Counted from the stretch's first letter, positions 42,377 to 51,193 are shown. The stretch is DNA of 64,000 nt from Anaerolineales bacterium (GCA_015075185.1 JABTUW010000002.1:1612001-1676000); one strand, 5' to 3'. Numbers and translations: made by a program. Notes: generated by a model from the letters alone, not told the origin.

Positions 42377-44499
42377 GAGTTTGGAGATGTCAAAACAGTA
42401 GCTTCCAAGACAATATACCCCAACCCATTCACCGACGCTCGCCAGCCGGGGGGAACGACCGTCGTCGTTTCCGCCTCGACAATTAGCGCCGGGCCGGACA
42501 TCGCCGCACCGAGGGGCAGGTCGCTGCGGGGGTAAACGCTGGCAGCCAGCGCTGCCCCCTGCTCGAAGTCGAACAGGAGTTTGGTGGTAGCAGACTTGAT
42601 CTCGGTGAGCGGCTGAGTCTCAGACAGCCGTTCGATTGCCGGAGGCAGGGTGCTGACTGCGACCGACCAGCTCATGACCTCAATTTCAAGGTTAGGTATT
42701 ATCCGCCCGAACTGCTCAAGGTAGGCGGTATCGTAGGCTGCGCGTAATTTTTCGGCATCGCCCGATTGGAGGAGGCCGGGCGGGAGAGGCACACTGATTT
42801 CGTGCCGCTGGCCGACGTAGCGCATGTAGGCCAGTCGCTTGATCTGGACCTCTTGGTTGGGCGCGCCTCGAGCCACAAAAGTCCGCGCCTCCGTGGTCAT
42901 TTCATCAAGCACAGTATTGATGAGGGCGACGTCGAGCGAACCGAGGCGCTGGTAGCGGCTGCGCACCAGCTCGAAGGCGACGGGCGCGCGCAGAAAGCCG
43001 ATGGCGGAGCCAACTCCAGCCCCGCTGGGAATGACAATCCGCTGCAGGCCAAGCTTTCGGGCCAGGCGGGCTGCGTGGAGTGGGGCCGACCCGCCAAAGG
43101 CGATCAGCGTTCGCCCGGCCAGGCTCTGGCCCTGCTCGGCGGCATGCTCGCGGGCCGCATTGGCCATGTTCTCGTCCACTACCTCGACGATGCCCTGGGC
43201 GGCGATGGGCCGGGGCAGACCCAGAGGTTGAGCCACATCCCGGTCAACGGCGGCTTCGGCGGCAGCCGGGTCAAGGGACAAAGTACCCCCGGCAAAGGCA
43301 GCCGGGTCTATACGCCCCAGCAGCAGGTTGGCGTCGGTGACGGTGGCCCGGCTGCCGCTGCGACCGTAGCAGGCGGGGCCGGGTTCGGAACCGGCGCTGT
43401 CCGGCCCGACGCTAATGAGGCCCAGCAGGTTGACCTGGCAGAGCGATCCACCGCCCGCGCCAATCTCGACCATCTCGATGACCGGGATGCGCACCGGCAG
43501 GCCGCTGCCGCGTTTGAAGCGGTACATCCGAGCGACCTCAAACTCTCGCGCGGTCCGTGGTCTGGCTTCGTTAAGCAGGCACAGTTTGGCCGTGGTCCCG
43601 CCCATATCGTAAGAGATGACGCTCTCCAGACCGCACTGCTGGGCCACATGACCGGCCAGGACAGCCCCGCCCGCGGGGCCGGACTCGATCAGCCGGACGG
43701 GAAAACGGCTGGCCGTCTCCAGATCGGTCAGGCTGCCGTTGGATAAAAAGGCGAAGACGGGGCAGGCGAAGCTGCTTTCGCGTAATAATATTTCTAAATT
43801 TTGGAGATAACGCGCCACTCTCGGCTGGACGTAAGCGTTGGCGCAGGTGGTCGAAAAGCGGTCGTACTCGCGGATTTCCGGCGACACTTCGCAGGACAGG
43901 CTGATAGATAATTCCGGCAGCGCTGCCGCCAAAAGTTCGCGGACGCGCTGCTCGTGGGCCGGGTTGGCGAAGGAATGTAAAAAGGCCACGGCCACACTTT
44001 CGATGGCCTGCTCGGCCAGGGCAGGGATGACGGCGGCCACGGCGGCCTCGTCCAGGGGAATCAGGACCTCTCCCTGGGCGTTGACTCGCTCCGGGACGGC
44101 GAAGCGCAGCCGCCGGGGGACCAGCGGCTCCGGCTTTTCCAGGTAGAGATCGTACTGCTCAAAGCGGCTTTCCGTGCCGAGGTGCAGCACATCGCGGAAG
44201 CCCTGGGTAGTAATCAGCGCCGTCCGTGCGCCCTTGCGCTCGATCAGGGCGTTGGTCGCCAGGGTTGTGCCGTGGATGATGGCCGACAGGTCAGTTGGGG
44301 CCAGATTGGCTGCGGTCATGGCCTGCCGGATGGCAGTCAGCACGCCCGCTTCGGGGGCGCTGGGGGTGGTCAGTACTTTGGCGATGAAGCGCCCGCTCGG
44401 CCCTTCCAGGGCCACGTCGGTAAACGTGCCGCCGATATCCACGCCGAGGCGCCAGGGGGTGGGATTTCTAGTATGGTTGTTTGGCCTCGTAACAACCAT
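42364..44499 (-). CDS. Hydantoinase/oxoprolinase A family protein (HyuA)
   Basis: The start is taken at the ATG at 44499; a TTG at 44514 is also possible and would overlap the VapC gene end by 13 bases. The product of about 711 residues has the ATP-binding GVDIGGTFTDVAL near the start, HGTTLATNALIERKGARTALITT, DMGGTTAKL, and the C-terminal hydantoinase part with FGGSAPLHA. With HyuB it makes the ATP-dependent cyclic-amide hydrolase. Its last codons overlap a dispersed repeat. Confidence 0.94.
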   Translation of the reverse strand: MVVTRPNNHTRNPTPWRLGVDIGGTFTDVALEGPSGRFIAKVLTTPSAPEAGVLTAIRQAMTAANLAPTDLSAIIHGTTLATNALIERKGARTALITTQGFRDVLHLGTESRFEQYDLYLEKPEPLVPRRLRFAVPERVNAQGEVLIPLDEAAVAAVIPALAEQAIESVAVAFLHSFANPAHEQRVRELLAAALPELSISLSCEVSPEIREYDRFSTTCANAYVQPRVARYLQNLEILLRESSFACPVFAFLSNGSLTDLETASRFPVRLIESGPAGGAVLAGHVAQQCGLESVISYDMGGTTAKLCLLNEARPRTAREFEVARMYRFKRGSGLPVRIPVIEMVEIGAGGGSLCQVNLLGLISVGPDSAGSEPGPACYGRSGSRATVTDANLLLGRIDPAAFAGGTLSLDPAAAEAAVDRDVAQPLGLPRPIAAQGIVEVVDENMANAAREHAAEQGQSLAGRTLIAFGGSAPLHAARLARKLGLQRIVIPSGAGVGSAIGFLRAPVAFELVRSRYQRLGSLDVALINTVLDEMTTEARTFVARGAPNQEVQIKRLAYMRYVGQRHEISVPLPPGLLQSGDAEKLRAAYDTAYLEQFGRIIPNLEIEVMSWSVAVSTLPPAIERLSETQPLTEIKSATTKLLFDFEQGAALAASVYPRSDLPLGAAMSGPALIVEAETTTVVPPGWRASVNGLGYIVLEATVLTSPNSHPE

Positions 44500-44501
44500 C
44501 C

Positions 44502-44903
44502 CTAGATTTCCCAATCTTCTACCTGCAATCCATCAACTCGCTCAAATTCACTGGTGTTATGGGTGACAAGGGTAAGATTATTGGCTACGGCAATAGCTGT
44601 AATCAATAAATCGTTTGGGCCAATGGGTGTACCTGATCTCTCCAATCGTGTCCGCAATTGAGCATAGACTTCTGCTGTCTGGTCGTTAAAGGGAAGGGAA
44701 ATAAAATGGTTCACAAAGCGTCGCTGCTTGGTCAAGTTTTCTGCCGGGTTCGCGCTTTTTATAGCCCCATAGAACAATTCTGCTTTGACAACCGAACACA
44801 TCACAATATCCTGTGGCACTAAAGTTTCCAGGTGTTGTCGTATTGTTTCAGATCGCCCATTCAGATATTTGATACAGGTATTGGTGTCAAGCAGATAAGT
44901 CAT
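44502..44903 (-). CDS. VapC-family PIN-domain toxin
   Basis: The 133-residue PIN protein has the acidic metal-binding residues in LLDTNTC (Asp6), KAELFYGA (Glu42) and GPNDLLIT, all intact. VapC toxins cut tRNA or rRNA. Its start overlaps the antitoxin gene end by four bases, and it stops two bases before the HyuA start on the same strand, so the HyuA gene could be transcribed with it. Confidence 0.92.
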   Translation of the reverse strand: MTYLLDTNTCIKYLNGRSETIRQHLETLVPQDIVMCSVVKAELFYGAIKSANPAENLTKQRRFVNHFISLPFNDQTAEVYAQLRTRLERSGTPIGPNDLLITAIAVANNLTLVTHNTSEFERVDGLQVEDWEI

Positions 44904-45139
44904 CTGACAGCCTCACGAACTTCAAATTGACCCTGATCCCCTCGTTCGATAGGAGCATCGGCTAAGCAGCCGTACGTCTCTTCTATGAAATCATGCCAAT
45001 CCACATCGTTATCCTTTGGACTACTGATTTCTTCGCCGGTTAAAGGAGACGACAAGGCTTTGACAATCTTATATAATACCTCTAAATTTTTCTCCTCGAC
45101 TCGGTCCACTTCGGCTTTGATTAATTCTTTGGTAACCAT
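44900..45139 (-). CDS. VapB-like antitoxin
   Basis: The 79-residue acidic protein precedes the PIN toxin with an ATGA overlap, the standard antitoxin position. N-terminal residues (VTKELIKAEVDRVEEKNLEVLYKIVKALSSP) form a helix like the dimerisation or DNA-binding part of some VapB/PhdYeFM relatives. No exact family is recognised. An inverted repeat GCACATAA/TTATGTGC upstream could be its operator. Confidence 0.75.
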   Translation of the reverse strand: MVTKELIKAEVDRVEEKNLEVLYKIVKALSSPLTGEEISSPKDNDVDWHDFIEETYGCLADAPIERGDQGQFEVREAVR

Positions 45140-45152
45140 TGACTCACCTCCG

Positions 45153-45190
45153 GCACATAAATCTCTCTTCTGAAGCAGCTAATTATGTGC
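45153..45190. promoter_or_regulatory. Operator-like inverted repeat between vapB and ubiD
   Basis: GCACATAA (45153-45160) and TTATGTGC (45183-45190) are perfect eight-base arms 22 bases apart, just upstream of the antitoxin start. A TATAAT at 45194-45199 could be the plus-strand -10 for the UbiD gene. Confidence 0.5.
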
Positions 45191-45249
45191 TACTATAATA
45201 CTCTACTTTTTCATAATTGCATATTGAACAAAAATTTGGAGTACTTACC

Positions 45250-46566
45250 ATGCGAACTTACATTAACACTTTGCTAGAATCCGGCGAAATGCGCATCGTC
45301 GAGCGGGAGGTGGACGGCCGTTTTGAACTGGCCGCGGTCACTGCTCGCTCCCAGCGGGAGAGCGAGCGGCCCATTCTCTTCAGGAAGGTCAGGGGATCGG
45401 CACTGCCGGTGGTGAGCAATATATTCGGCAGCCGGCGGCGCTTGTGCGACCTGATCGGGGCGAAGGATGGTTCCTTTTGCCGCCGCTGGACGGAGTTGAT
45501 GCGGCAGGTGGGTCAAGACCTGCCAGGGTTTTCAAACCTGGCGGGTCTTGCTGACTTTGAGGACCTCAAACTCAGCGACCTGCCGCAGATTACCTACCAT
45601 GAAAAGGATGCCGGCCCATATATTACCGCCGGGATTTTCCTGGCCAAAGAGCCGGAAACCGGTGTGCTTAACCTCTCCTTTCACCGCTGCATGTACGTCA
45701 GCGATGCGGAACTGCGGGTGCGGCTGGGCACGTCGCACCACCTGACCCGCTACCAGGCCAAGGCCGAGGGGGCCAGCGAGGCCCTGGAGGCGGCCATCCT
45801 GCTCGGCCCGCCGCCCGAATTTGTGCTGGCTGCCGCCGCACCGATCCCCTACGACGAGAGCGAGCTGGGAGTTGTCGGCCGGCTGGCGGGAGCGCCCATC
45901 CCGATGCGGCGCTGCCGCCACCTTGACCTGGAAGTGCCCGCCGAAACCGAAATTGTCATCGAAGGGCGTTTTCTGCCTAATGTGCGCCGGCCTGAAGCGC
46001 CGTTTGGCGAGTTCCTGGGCTTTTACGTGCCGCAGGGGAACAATCACGTCTTTGAAGTACTCGGCGTGACCTGCCGGCGCGGGGCCACCTACCACGCCCT
46101 GGTCTGCGGCTCGCCCGAAGATTTGCGCCTGCTGGAACTGGCCTTTGCCACACAGGTCTACCAGCATCTCCACGCCATCCTGCCCGGTATTATTGACGTC
46201 TCCTGCATACCCAACATTATGAACATCGTGGTCAAAATTGAGCAGCAGTACGAAGGCCACGCCCGGCAGGTGCTGTTATCGGCCTTGGGGGTCAACCACG
46301 ATTTTGGCAAAAGTTGTATGGTCGTGGATGAGGACGTGGACATCAACGACTTGAATGATGTTTACTGGGCCTTTCTCACGCGAGGCCGGGCCGATACCCG
46401 CGTCTTTACCATCCCCGATGTGCCGGGCTTCTACCGTGACCCGCACAAGGATCATTGGGGCCGCCTGGCGATTGATGCGACCGTGCCCTTTGGCCGGAAA
46501 GATGACTTTGTACGCAAATCGATTCCTGGGGCAGACCGGCTGGACCTGCGCGATTACTTTGTCTGA
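45250..46566 (+). CDS. UbiD family decarboxylase
   Basis: Start is the ATG at 45250 (GGAG nine bases upstream); a TTG-initiated longer frame is less likely. The 438-residue protein has UbiD landmarks: the R-x-EAPFGEFLGFY segment and SCIPNIMNIVVKIEQQYEGHARQVLLSALG, DEDVDINDLNDVYWAFLTR. UbiD enzymes use prenylated FMN to (de)carboxylate aromatic or unsaturated acids. No ubiX is seen nearby. The gene contains an in-frame 35-base palindrome at 45515-45549 that adds DLPGFSNLAGL around residues 90-100. A LIV-type binding protein follows in the same direction. Confidence 0.9.
   Translation: MRTYINTLLESGEMRIVEREVDGRFELAAVTARSQRESERPILFRKVRGSALPVVSNIFGSRRRLCDLIGAKDGSFCRRWTELMRQVGQDLPGFSNLAGLADFEDLKLSDLPQITYHEKDAGPYITAGIFLAKEPETGVLNLSFHRCMYVSDAELRVRLGTSHHLTRYQAKAEGASEALEAAILLGPPPEFVLAAAAPIPYDESELGVVGRLAGAPIPMRRCRHLDLEVPAETEIVIEGRFLPNVRRPEAPFGEFLGFYVPQGNNHVFEVLGVTCRRGATYHALVCGSPEDLRLLELAFATQVYQHLHAILPGIIDVSCIPNIMNIVVKIEQQYEGHARQVLLSALGVNHDFGKSCMVVDEDVDINDLNDVYWAFLTRGRADTRVFTIPDVPGFYRDPHKDHWGRLAIDATVPFGRKDDFVRKSIPGADRLDLRDYFV
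45515..45549. repeat. Intragenic in-frame palindrome (UbiD gene)
   Basis: AAGACCTGCCAGGGTTT (45515-45531) pairs with AAACCTGGCGGGTCTT (45534-45549) with one mismatch and one bulge. It is read as DLPGFSNLAGL. Its relative in the AlkZ-like gene (31961-31993) is read in the same frame as DVSGFANLTRL. Confidence 0.85.
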
Positions 46567-46682
46567 CCCTGGCAGCCGGTCAGGGCTGCCGGGTAACTTG
46601 CCTAAGCGTCACGACTATAGTAGACTATGCCGCCATCACCCCTGGTGAAAAATAAATATATTTTTATTAAAGGAGAGAGGCA

Positions 46683-47966
46683 ATGAAAAGGAAGCTCTGG
46701 TTCTCTATTGGCTTGGTCCTGATTGTTTTGGGTGCGGGGGCTTATCAGGCAGAGCCAATGCCGGCGGTCGAGCAGACCCAGGCGGCCGCGCTGCAAACTA
46801 CCCCTGAGGCGGCAGGGGATGTGGAAGAAGTTACCCTGGGCGTCGTCTTGCCCTTTACCGGCTCGTTGGGCGAGTATGGGGTCGCCTTTGGCGAGGGGGT
46901 CGAACTGGCGGTCGAGCAAATGAATGCGCAGTTAGAAGCGGCCGGCCGGCCCATACGTTTTGTCATCGCCAGCGCCGATACCGAGGGTACGCCCGATGGT
47001 GCGGCCAAGGCCATCCAGACAGTCGTACAGACCAGCGGCGCGCAGGTGGTGGTCGGCCCACTGGCGACGACGGAAGTTTTAGGGGCCAAGCAGTTTGCCG
47101 ACAGTAACAAAATCACCATTATTGCCCCGGCCTCCAGCGGCTTGGCCGGCGCGATTCCCAATGATTATATCTTCCGGGTGATGCAGCCGCCCGATACCTT
47201 CCAATCGCAGGCGTTTGAGGGTGTGGCGATTGCCCGAGGGTATGAGAATGTTGTGATTCTGCACATGGACGATCCTTTTGGCAACGGCATGGCCGAAAGC
47301 TTCACCCAGCGTTTCCAGGAAGCGGGGGGTAGTGAAGTGGTGGCGGTCAAATATGCGCCGGAACCCACCGATCTATCCAGCGAAGTGACCAGGGTCAGCA
47401 GCGAGATAGCTACTCTCTCCGGCGCCGGAAATACCGCTTTCCTGTGCATCTGCTTTCTGGGCGACGCCCAGAAGGTGCTGCAGCAGGCGGTGGTTGACCC
47501 GATACTGGGCACCGTGGATTGGCTGGGCGCGGAGAACCTGCGCTCGCCCGAAATCCTGGCCGACCCGGCTCAGGCAGAATTCCTGGCCTCGGTCAACTTT
47601 ACCTCTGTGTCGGCTTCGAGCCTGAGCAACCCCAACACCCAGCCGTTTATTGACGCCTACAGCGCCAAGTTTGGCAAAGAACCCGGTCCCTTCACCAACT
47701 ATGCCTACGATGCGGCCAACATTGCCATGCTCTCGATTGCCTTTGCCGGTAACAACGGCGAAGCCGTCCAAAAGATTGTGCCGTTCATTGCCAGCCATTA
47801 TATCGGCACCCAGGTGCAAACCTATCTTGACGAGAACGGGGATCAGGCTATCGCCGTTCTGACTGTCTACCAGGTGAATGAGGATGGCTCGGACTTTATG
47901 GAAGTCGGCACGTACGATGGCTCGACCGGCGAGACGACACTGAATGATCAGGCTTCAATTCAGTAA
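46683..47966 (+). CDS. LIV-type ABC transporter substrate-binding protein
   Basis: The 427-residue protein has a signal peptide (hydrophobic residues 5-19, no lipobox cysteine), a short linker and a periplasmic-binding-protein type I domain with VTLGVVLPFTGSLGEYGVAFGEGVELAVEQMNA near the start. Fold and length fit LivK/amide-binding proteins. AAAGGAGAGAGGC is the ribosome site. No permease lies beside it, so it may serve the orphan LivHM at 34824-36837. It follows UbiD by 116 bases, suggesting that the imported solute could be an acid or amide; this is inference. A clear terminator follows. Confidence 0.92.
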   Translation: MKRKLWFSIGLVLIVLGAGAYQAEPMPAVEQTQAAALQTTPEAAGDVEEVTLGVVLPFTGSLGEYGVAFGEGVELAVEQMNAQLEAAGRPIRFVIASADTEGTPDGAAKAIQTVVQTSGAQVVVGPLATTEVLGAKQFADSNKITIIAPASSGLAGAIPNDYIFRVMQPPDTFQSQAFEGVAIARGYENVVILHMDDPFGNGMAESFTQRFQEAGGSEVVAVKYAPEPTDLSSEVTRVSSEIATLSGAGNTAFLCICFLGDAQKVLQQAVVDPILGTVDWLGAENLRSPEILADPAQAEFLASVNFTSVSASSLSNPNTQPFIDAYSAKFGKEPGPFTNYAYDAANIAMLSIAFAGNNGEAVQKIVPFIASHYIGTQVQTYLDENGDQAIAVLTVYQVNEDGSDFMEVGTYDGSTGETTLNDQASIQ

Positions 47967-47986
47967 CTGAAATGTGGTAACACAGT

Positions 47987-48018
47987 AGGAGTGCGGACAT
48001 CAGTCCGCACTCCTTTTT
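47987..48018 (+). terminator. Rho-independent terminator
   Basis: AGGAGTGCGGAC and GTCCGCACTCCT form a perfect 12-base stem with loop ATCA, followed by TTTTTATTT. It ends the UbiD/binding-protein unit. Confidence 0.88.
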
Positions 48019-48047
48019 ATTTCAGGAGTTTACTTTGGGCTCCTGAT

Positions 48048-48629
48048 TTAACTTTGTTTGAGAATAAGCGGCAAGAAAACGCGGCTCAGCCCGCCAACAC
48101 GATTGCCGTCGCTGTCAAACAAGGGCAGCCTGACCATAAAGGTGGGGGTATTGGAGCCAGGTTGGAGAAGTTGAGCGGTGCAAATGACCTGGGAATGTCC
48201 TTGGACCAGGACACGGCCAGCGCCTTGCTCGATGGCTGCGGTGCCCAAGGGCACTTCCCCCCCAAAAAAGGTGGAGTCCGTTGAATAAGTACCAGTCTCG
48301 CTGGTCGCCAAGATGTCGGTGTAAGGGGTAAAACCTGTGATACCTCCACCAGGAAGGAAGAATTGTATCCCAATCGTAGTGGGGGTAGAACCAAAATTGG
48401 TGCAAAGCACGGAGGTGGCGACCTTACTATTGTTAGCCACACCGGTGAACATGTACAGCACTGAAAAGCCTGCCGGAGGCGGGTCGGCCAGGCCCATCTC
48501 CTCAATATCGCCGCCTGTCTCTTCCTCGCTCGGTTCTGCCGTTGGCTCTTGAGCATAGGCAAGCGCGAGCGTCAGGATTAACCCCAAGCTGAGGGCCAGG
48601 GTTAGCGTGAAAAATAACTTCTTTTTCAT
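48048..48629 (-). CDS. Secreted protein of unknown function
   Basis: The 193-residue protein has a signal peptide (cleavage near AYA-Q, residue 26), an acidic Glu-rich stretch, and a beta-rich domain (ANNSKVATSVLCTNFGSTPTTIGIQFF) with two cysteines, ending in RVFLPLILK. It resembles short secreted Chloroflexota proteins annotated only as hypothetical. No family is recognised. It stands alone on the minus strand, convergent with the terminated unit. Confidence 0.7.
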   Translation of the reverse strand: MKKKLFFTLTLALSLGLILTLALAYAQEPTAEPSEEETGGDIEEMGLADPPPAGFSVLYMFTGVANNSKVATSVLCTNFGSTPTTIGIQFFLPGGGITGFTPYTDILATSETGTYSTDSTFFGGEVPLGTAAIEQGAGRVLVQGHSQVICTAQLLQPGSNTPTFMVRLPLFDSDGNRVGGLSRVFLPLILKQS

Positions 48630-48727
48630 GAGTTTAATCTCTCCTTTCGCTAAATACCTCTGAGATACCTTTATTGTACCACCGATTATACGCTTGGTCT
48701 ATAGGGTTTATCTGTAAGCAGGAGAAA

Positions 48728-49750
48728 TCAATAGTGGGTGACTACCTTTGTGCCAACCGGGGCCCAACCGAAAAGCCACTGCGCATCCGGCGTGGGCAGG
48801 TTGACACAGCCGTGGCTCATTGGCCGGCCGAAGTTGTTGTGCCAGTAGGTCCCGTGCAGCCCGTAATTGCCGTGAAAGTACATGACGTAAGGCACACTGG
48901 ACAAAAAGTAAGCTTCATCGCCGGCGCCGCCCGACATATCGGCGGACTCGTACTTGACGTAAATGGAAAAGGTACCGGCAATGGTCGGGTATTGCCAGAT
49001 GCCGGTCGAGACCCGGGTGTGAAAAACAGGCCGCTGGCCTTCATAGGCCACCAGAGTTTGTGAGGTCAGGTTGACGTCAATCCATTTTTGGTGGGCCGGG
49101 TTTGGTCTCGAGGGCCAGGCGGGGTATGGATCAGCCAGCGCCGGACCGTAAAATGTGGGCTGCTGTGCCGGGTAGGGTCTCCAGACCGGGGGGGCCGCCT
49201 TGACCTCGTCCCAGCGAGGTAGCGCAGGCACCGCGGGCCGGTACAAGAGTGACTCAGATACCGGAGCCAGCGCTTGCCCTGGAATCATTAATTCCTGCCC
49301 CGCATAAATAGAGGCACCAAAACCGGACAGTCTATTGGCGGCTTGTAAGTCGGCGACGGGAATGCTGTAACGGCCGGCAATCCTGTAAAGTGTATCACCC
49401 GGCTGGACAATGTAACGGCCCGTCCCAAAGGAGGAAGACGGCGGTGGGGTAAAACTGACAAAACGCGGGTCAATGGCTTGATGAGGAGCGGCTCTGGCAA
49501 AGGCGGCCGGCTCAAGGAAGGGACCAGTGGTGGGGATAACCAACTGCTGGCCGGCGTAAACAAACAAGTTGCCGTTTAGACCATTAGCGGCGGCCAGATC
49601 GTCCACGCTGAGGCCGTAACGAGAGGCAATCGTGAACAGGGTGTCGCCGGGTTGAACGATGTAGGTTTCTCCGCTGGCATACGCCGGCTGGCTGCTAAAT
49701 CCCAGCAGAATCAGGCTGGCAATACCGATAACGATGAGCAGGTGTTTCAC
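48728..49750 (-). CDS. LysM and L,D-transpeptidase (YkuD) cell-wall enzyme
   Basis: Start is a GTG at 49750, which has AAGGAGGGG five bases upstream; longer ATG or other starts (to 49813) lack this. The 340-residue product has a signal peptide (cleavage near AYA-S), two LysM modules (about 28-72 and 106-151; each with VQPGDTL and YAGQ), and a C-terminal YkuD domain with catalytic SHGCVN and HGTYWH. It should crosslink or attach peptidoglycan stems outside the membrane. The two LysM modules would bind the wall. Confidence 0.93.
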   Translation of the reverse strand: MKHLLIVIGIASLILLGFSSQPAYASGETYIVQPGDTLFTIASRYGLSVDDLAAANGLNGNLFVYAGQQLVIPTTGPFLEPAAFARAAPHQAIDPRFVSFTPPPSSSFGTGRYIVQPGDTLYRIAGRYSIPVADLQAANRLSGFGASIYAGQELMIPGQALAPVSESLLYRPAVPALPRWDEVKAAPPVWRPYPAQQPTFYGPALADPYPAWPSRPNPAHQKWIDVNLTSQTLVAYEGQRPVFHTRVSTGIWQYPTIAGTFSIYVKYESADMSGGAGDEAYFLSSVPYVMYFHGNYGLHGTYWHNNFGRPMSHGCVNLPTPDAQWLFGWAPVGTKVVTHY

Positions 49751-49765
49751 GTATCCCCTCCTTAT

Positions 49766-49792
49766 AATAACATGACTTGTCATAAGGTTATT
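49766..49792. promoter_or_regulatory. Inverted repeat upstream of the L,D-transpeptidase gene
   Basis: AATAAC-a-TGAC and GTCA-taag-GTTATT are complementary arms, lying 15 bases upstream of the GTG start. It could be an operator. A TTGACA hexamer occurs further upstream on the minus strand (49808-49813), but no -10 is well placed, so no promoter is called. Confidence 0.35.
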
Positions 49793-49937
49793 ATCTTTAT
49801 GTAAAATTGTCAAGTGATTATTTTATTATTAAAGAACTGGCTTAACTTGACGGGGGGAATAGGTTGTGATACCGTCTTGTTTGCTCTCTTTCATGTCGAA
49901 GGGAGCATCAGGCAGGAAAAATTGATTGGGTAGATTC

Positions 49938-51113
49938 ATGGACACGATTATTTCGTTTTTAGAGTCAGCGCAAGCTGATTTTTTAACCGATCTGGCGGCG
50001 CTGGTTAACCTTGACTGCGGCACCGAAAACAAGGCCGGCGTGGATCGGGTCGGCCTGTGGATTCGCGACCGCTGCCTGGCCTGGGGATGGGAGGTGCAGC
50101 ATTTCCCGCTAACCGACTACGGCGACTGCTGGCTGGCCCGGCTGCGCGGGCGGGGCATAGGCCGGGTCATGTTGATGGGTCACCTGGACACGGTTTATCC
50201 CGACGGCACGGCGGCCAGCCGGCCCATGCACTTTGCCGGGCCTCATATCATGGGGCCGGGTGTCTGCGATATGAAAGGCGGCGTGCTGGCCGGTATGTAT
50301 GCGTTGCGAGCGTTGCAAACCGCCCGGTTCGCTGACTTCGCCGAGTTGGCTTTCTTTTTCAACAGCGAAGAAGAGCTGGGTTCGCCGGTTTCGCGGTCCC
50401 TGTACACGCCGGTCGCCCAGCCGATGGACGCCGTGCTGGTGTTGGAGTCGGCCCGCATGAACGGCGATATTGTCAGCGCGCGCAAAGGGGCAGGAGTCTA
50501 CACCGTGCGGGTCAAAGGCAAAGCGGCCCATGCCGGGGTAGAGCCGGAGAAAGGAGCCAACGCGATCCTGGAAATGGCTTACCAGGCCATTGCTTTTCAA
50601 GAGTTGAACGGCGTCGCTCCCGGAGTGACCGTCAATGTCGGGGTGATGAGTGGGGGGACGGCCCACAATGTTGTCCCGGAGGCCGCCGAGTTGGAGGTTG
50701 ATGTTCGGGCGGTTGATCTCGCCGGAGTCGCGGCCATCCGGCATGCTGTAGCTAATTTAAGTGGCCCGACGACTGTGCCGGGAACACAGGTGCAAATCCA
50801 GGGAGGATTTAGTTATTTCCCGATGGCTAAAACCCGGGCGACGGCCTTTTTAGTTGAGCTGGCCCAGCAGGCCACCCAGGAATTGGGCTTTACGGTCAAC
50901 GATGCGGCGACCGGCGGCGCGTCCGACGCTAACCAGATTGCGGCTTTGGGAGTGCCCGTGCTCGACGGCCTGGGACCGGTTGGCGGTCTCGATCACGGCC
51001 CGGATGAGTATATCGAGCAGGCCAGCATTGTGCCGCGCACGGCGCTCCTGGTCGGGCTGATCCGGCGTATCCTGGCCCATCGTGAGGATTTGACCCGCTT
51101 GCGTAATTCTTAG
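49938..51113 (+). CDS. M20 family metallopeptidase
   Basis: Start is the ATG at 49938. The 391-residue protein has M20 landmarks: LMGHLDTVYPDG (His and Asp metal ligands), GVCDMKGGVLAGM, NSEEELGSP (catalytic Glu pair) and GGASDANQIAALGVPVLDGLGPVGG, LDHGPDEYI. M20/M25/M40 enzymes hydrolyse dipeptides or N-acyl/carbamoyl amino acids and bind two zinc ions. It resembles the carboxypeptidase G2-like group. N-carbamoyl substrates would fit a HyuAB pathway, but this is inferred and the genes are 7 kb apart. Confidence 0.92.
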   Translation: MDTIISFLESAQADFLTDLAALVNLDCGTENKAGVDRVGLWIRDRCLAWGWEVQHFPLTDYGDCWLARLRGRGIGRVMLMGHLDTVYPDGTAASRPMHFAGPHIMGPGVCDMKGGVLAGMYALRALQTARFADFAELAFFFNSEEELGSPVSRSLYTPVAQPMDAVLVLESARMNGDIVSARKGAGVYTVRVKGKAAHAGVEPEKGANAILEMAYQAIAFQELNGVAPGVTVNVGVMSGGTAHNVVPEAAELEVDVRAVDLAGVAAIRHAVANLSGPTTVPGTQVQIQGGFSYFPMAKTRATAFLVELAQQATQELGFTVNDAATGGASDANQIAALGVPVLDGLGPVGGLDHGPDEYIEQASIVPRTALLVGLIRRILAHREDLTRLRNS

Positions 51114-51124
51114 GCTCAGACTAA

Positions 51125-51169
51125 AGGTGACTGGCGCTTGGTTAGCTTAGAGAAAAGTGCCAGTCACCT
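51125..51169. repeat. AGGTGACTGGCGCTT palindromic element, copy 3
   Basis: Arms AGGTGACTGGCGCTT (51125-51139) and AAGTGCCAGTCACCT (51155-51169) pair with one mismatch around a 15-base loop. It lies between the convergent M20 and LivM genes, where a terminator is expected. Confidence 0.75.
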
Positions 51170-51193
51170 GAGTAGTAACGAGATGACAGCCGG

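Noticed and set aside
42766-43746. 326-codon plus-strand frame opposite hyuA
   Set aside because: Antisense shadow of a well-supported gene.
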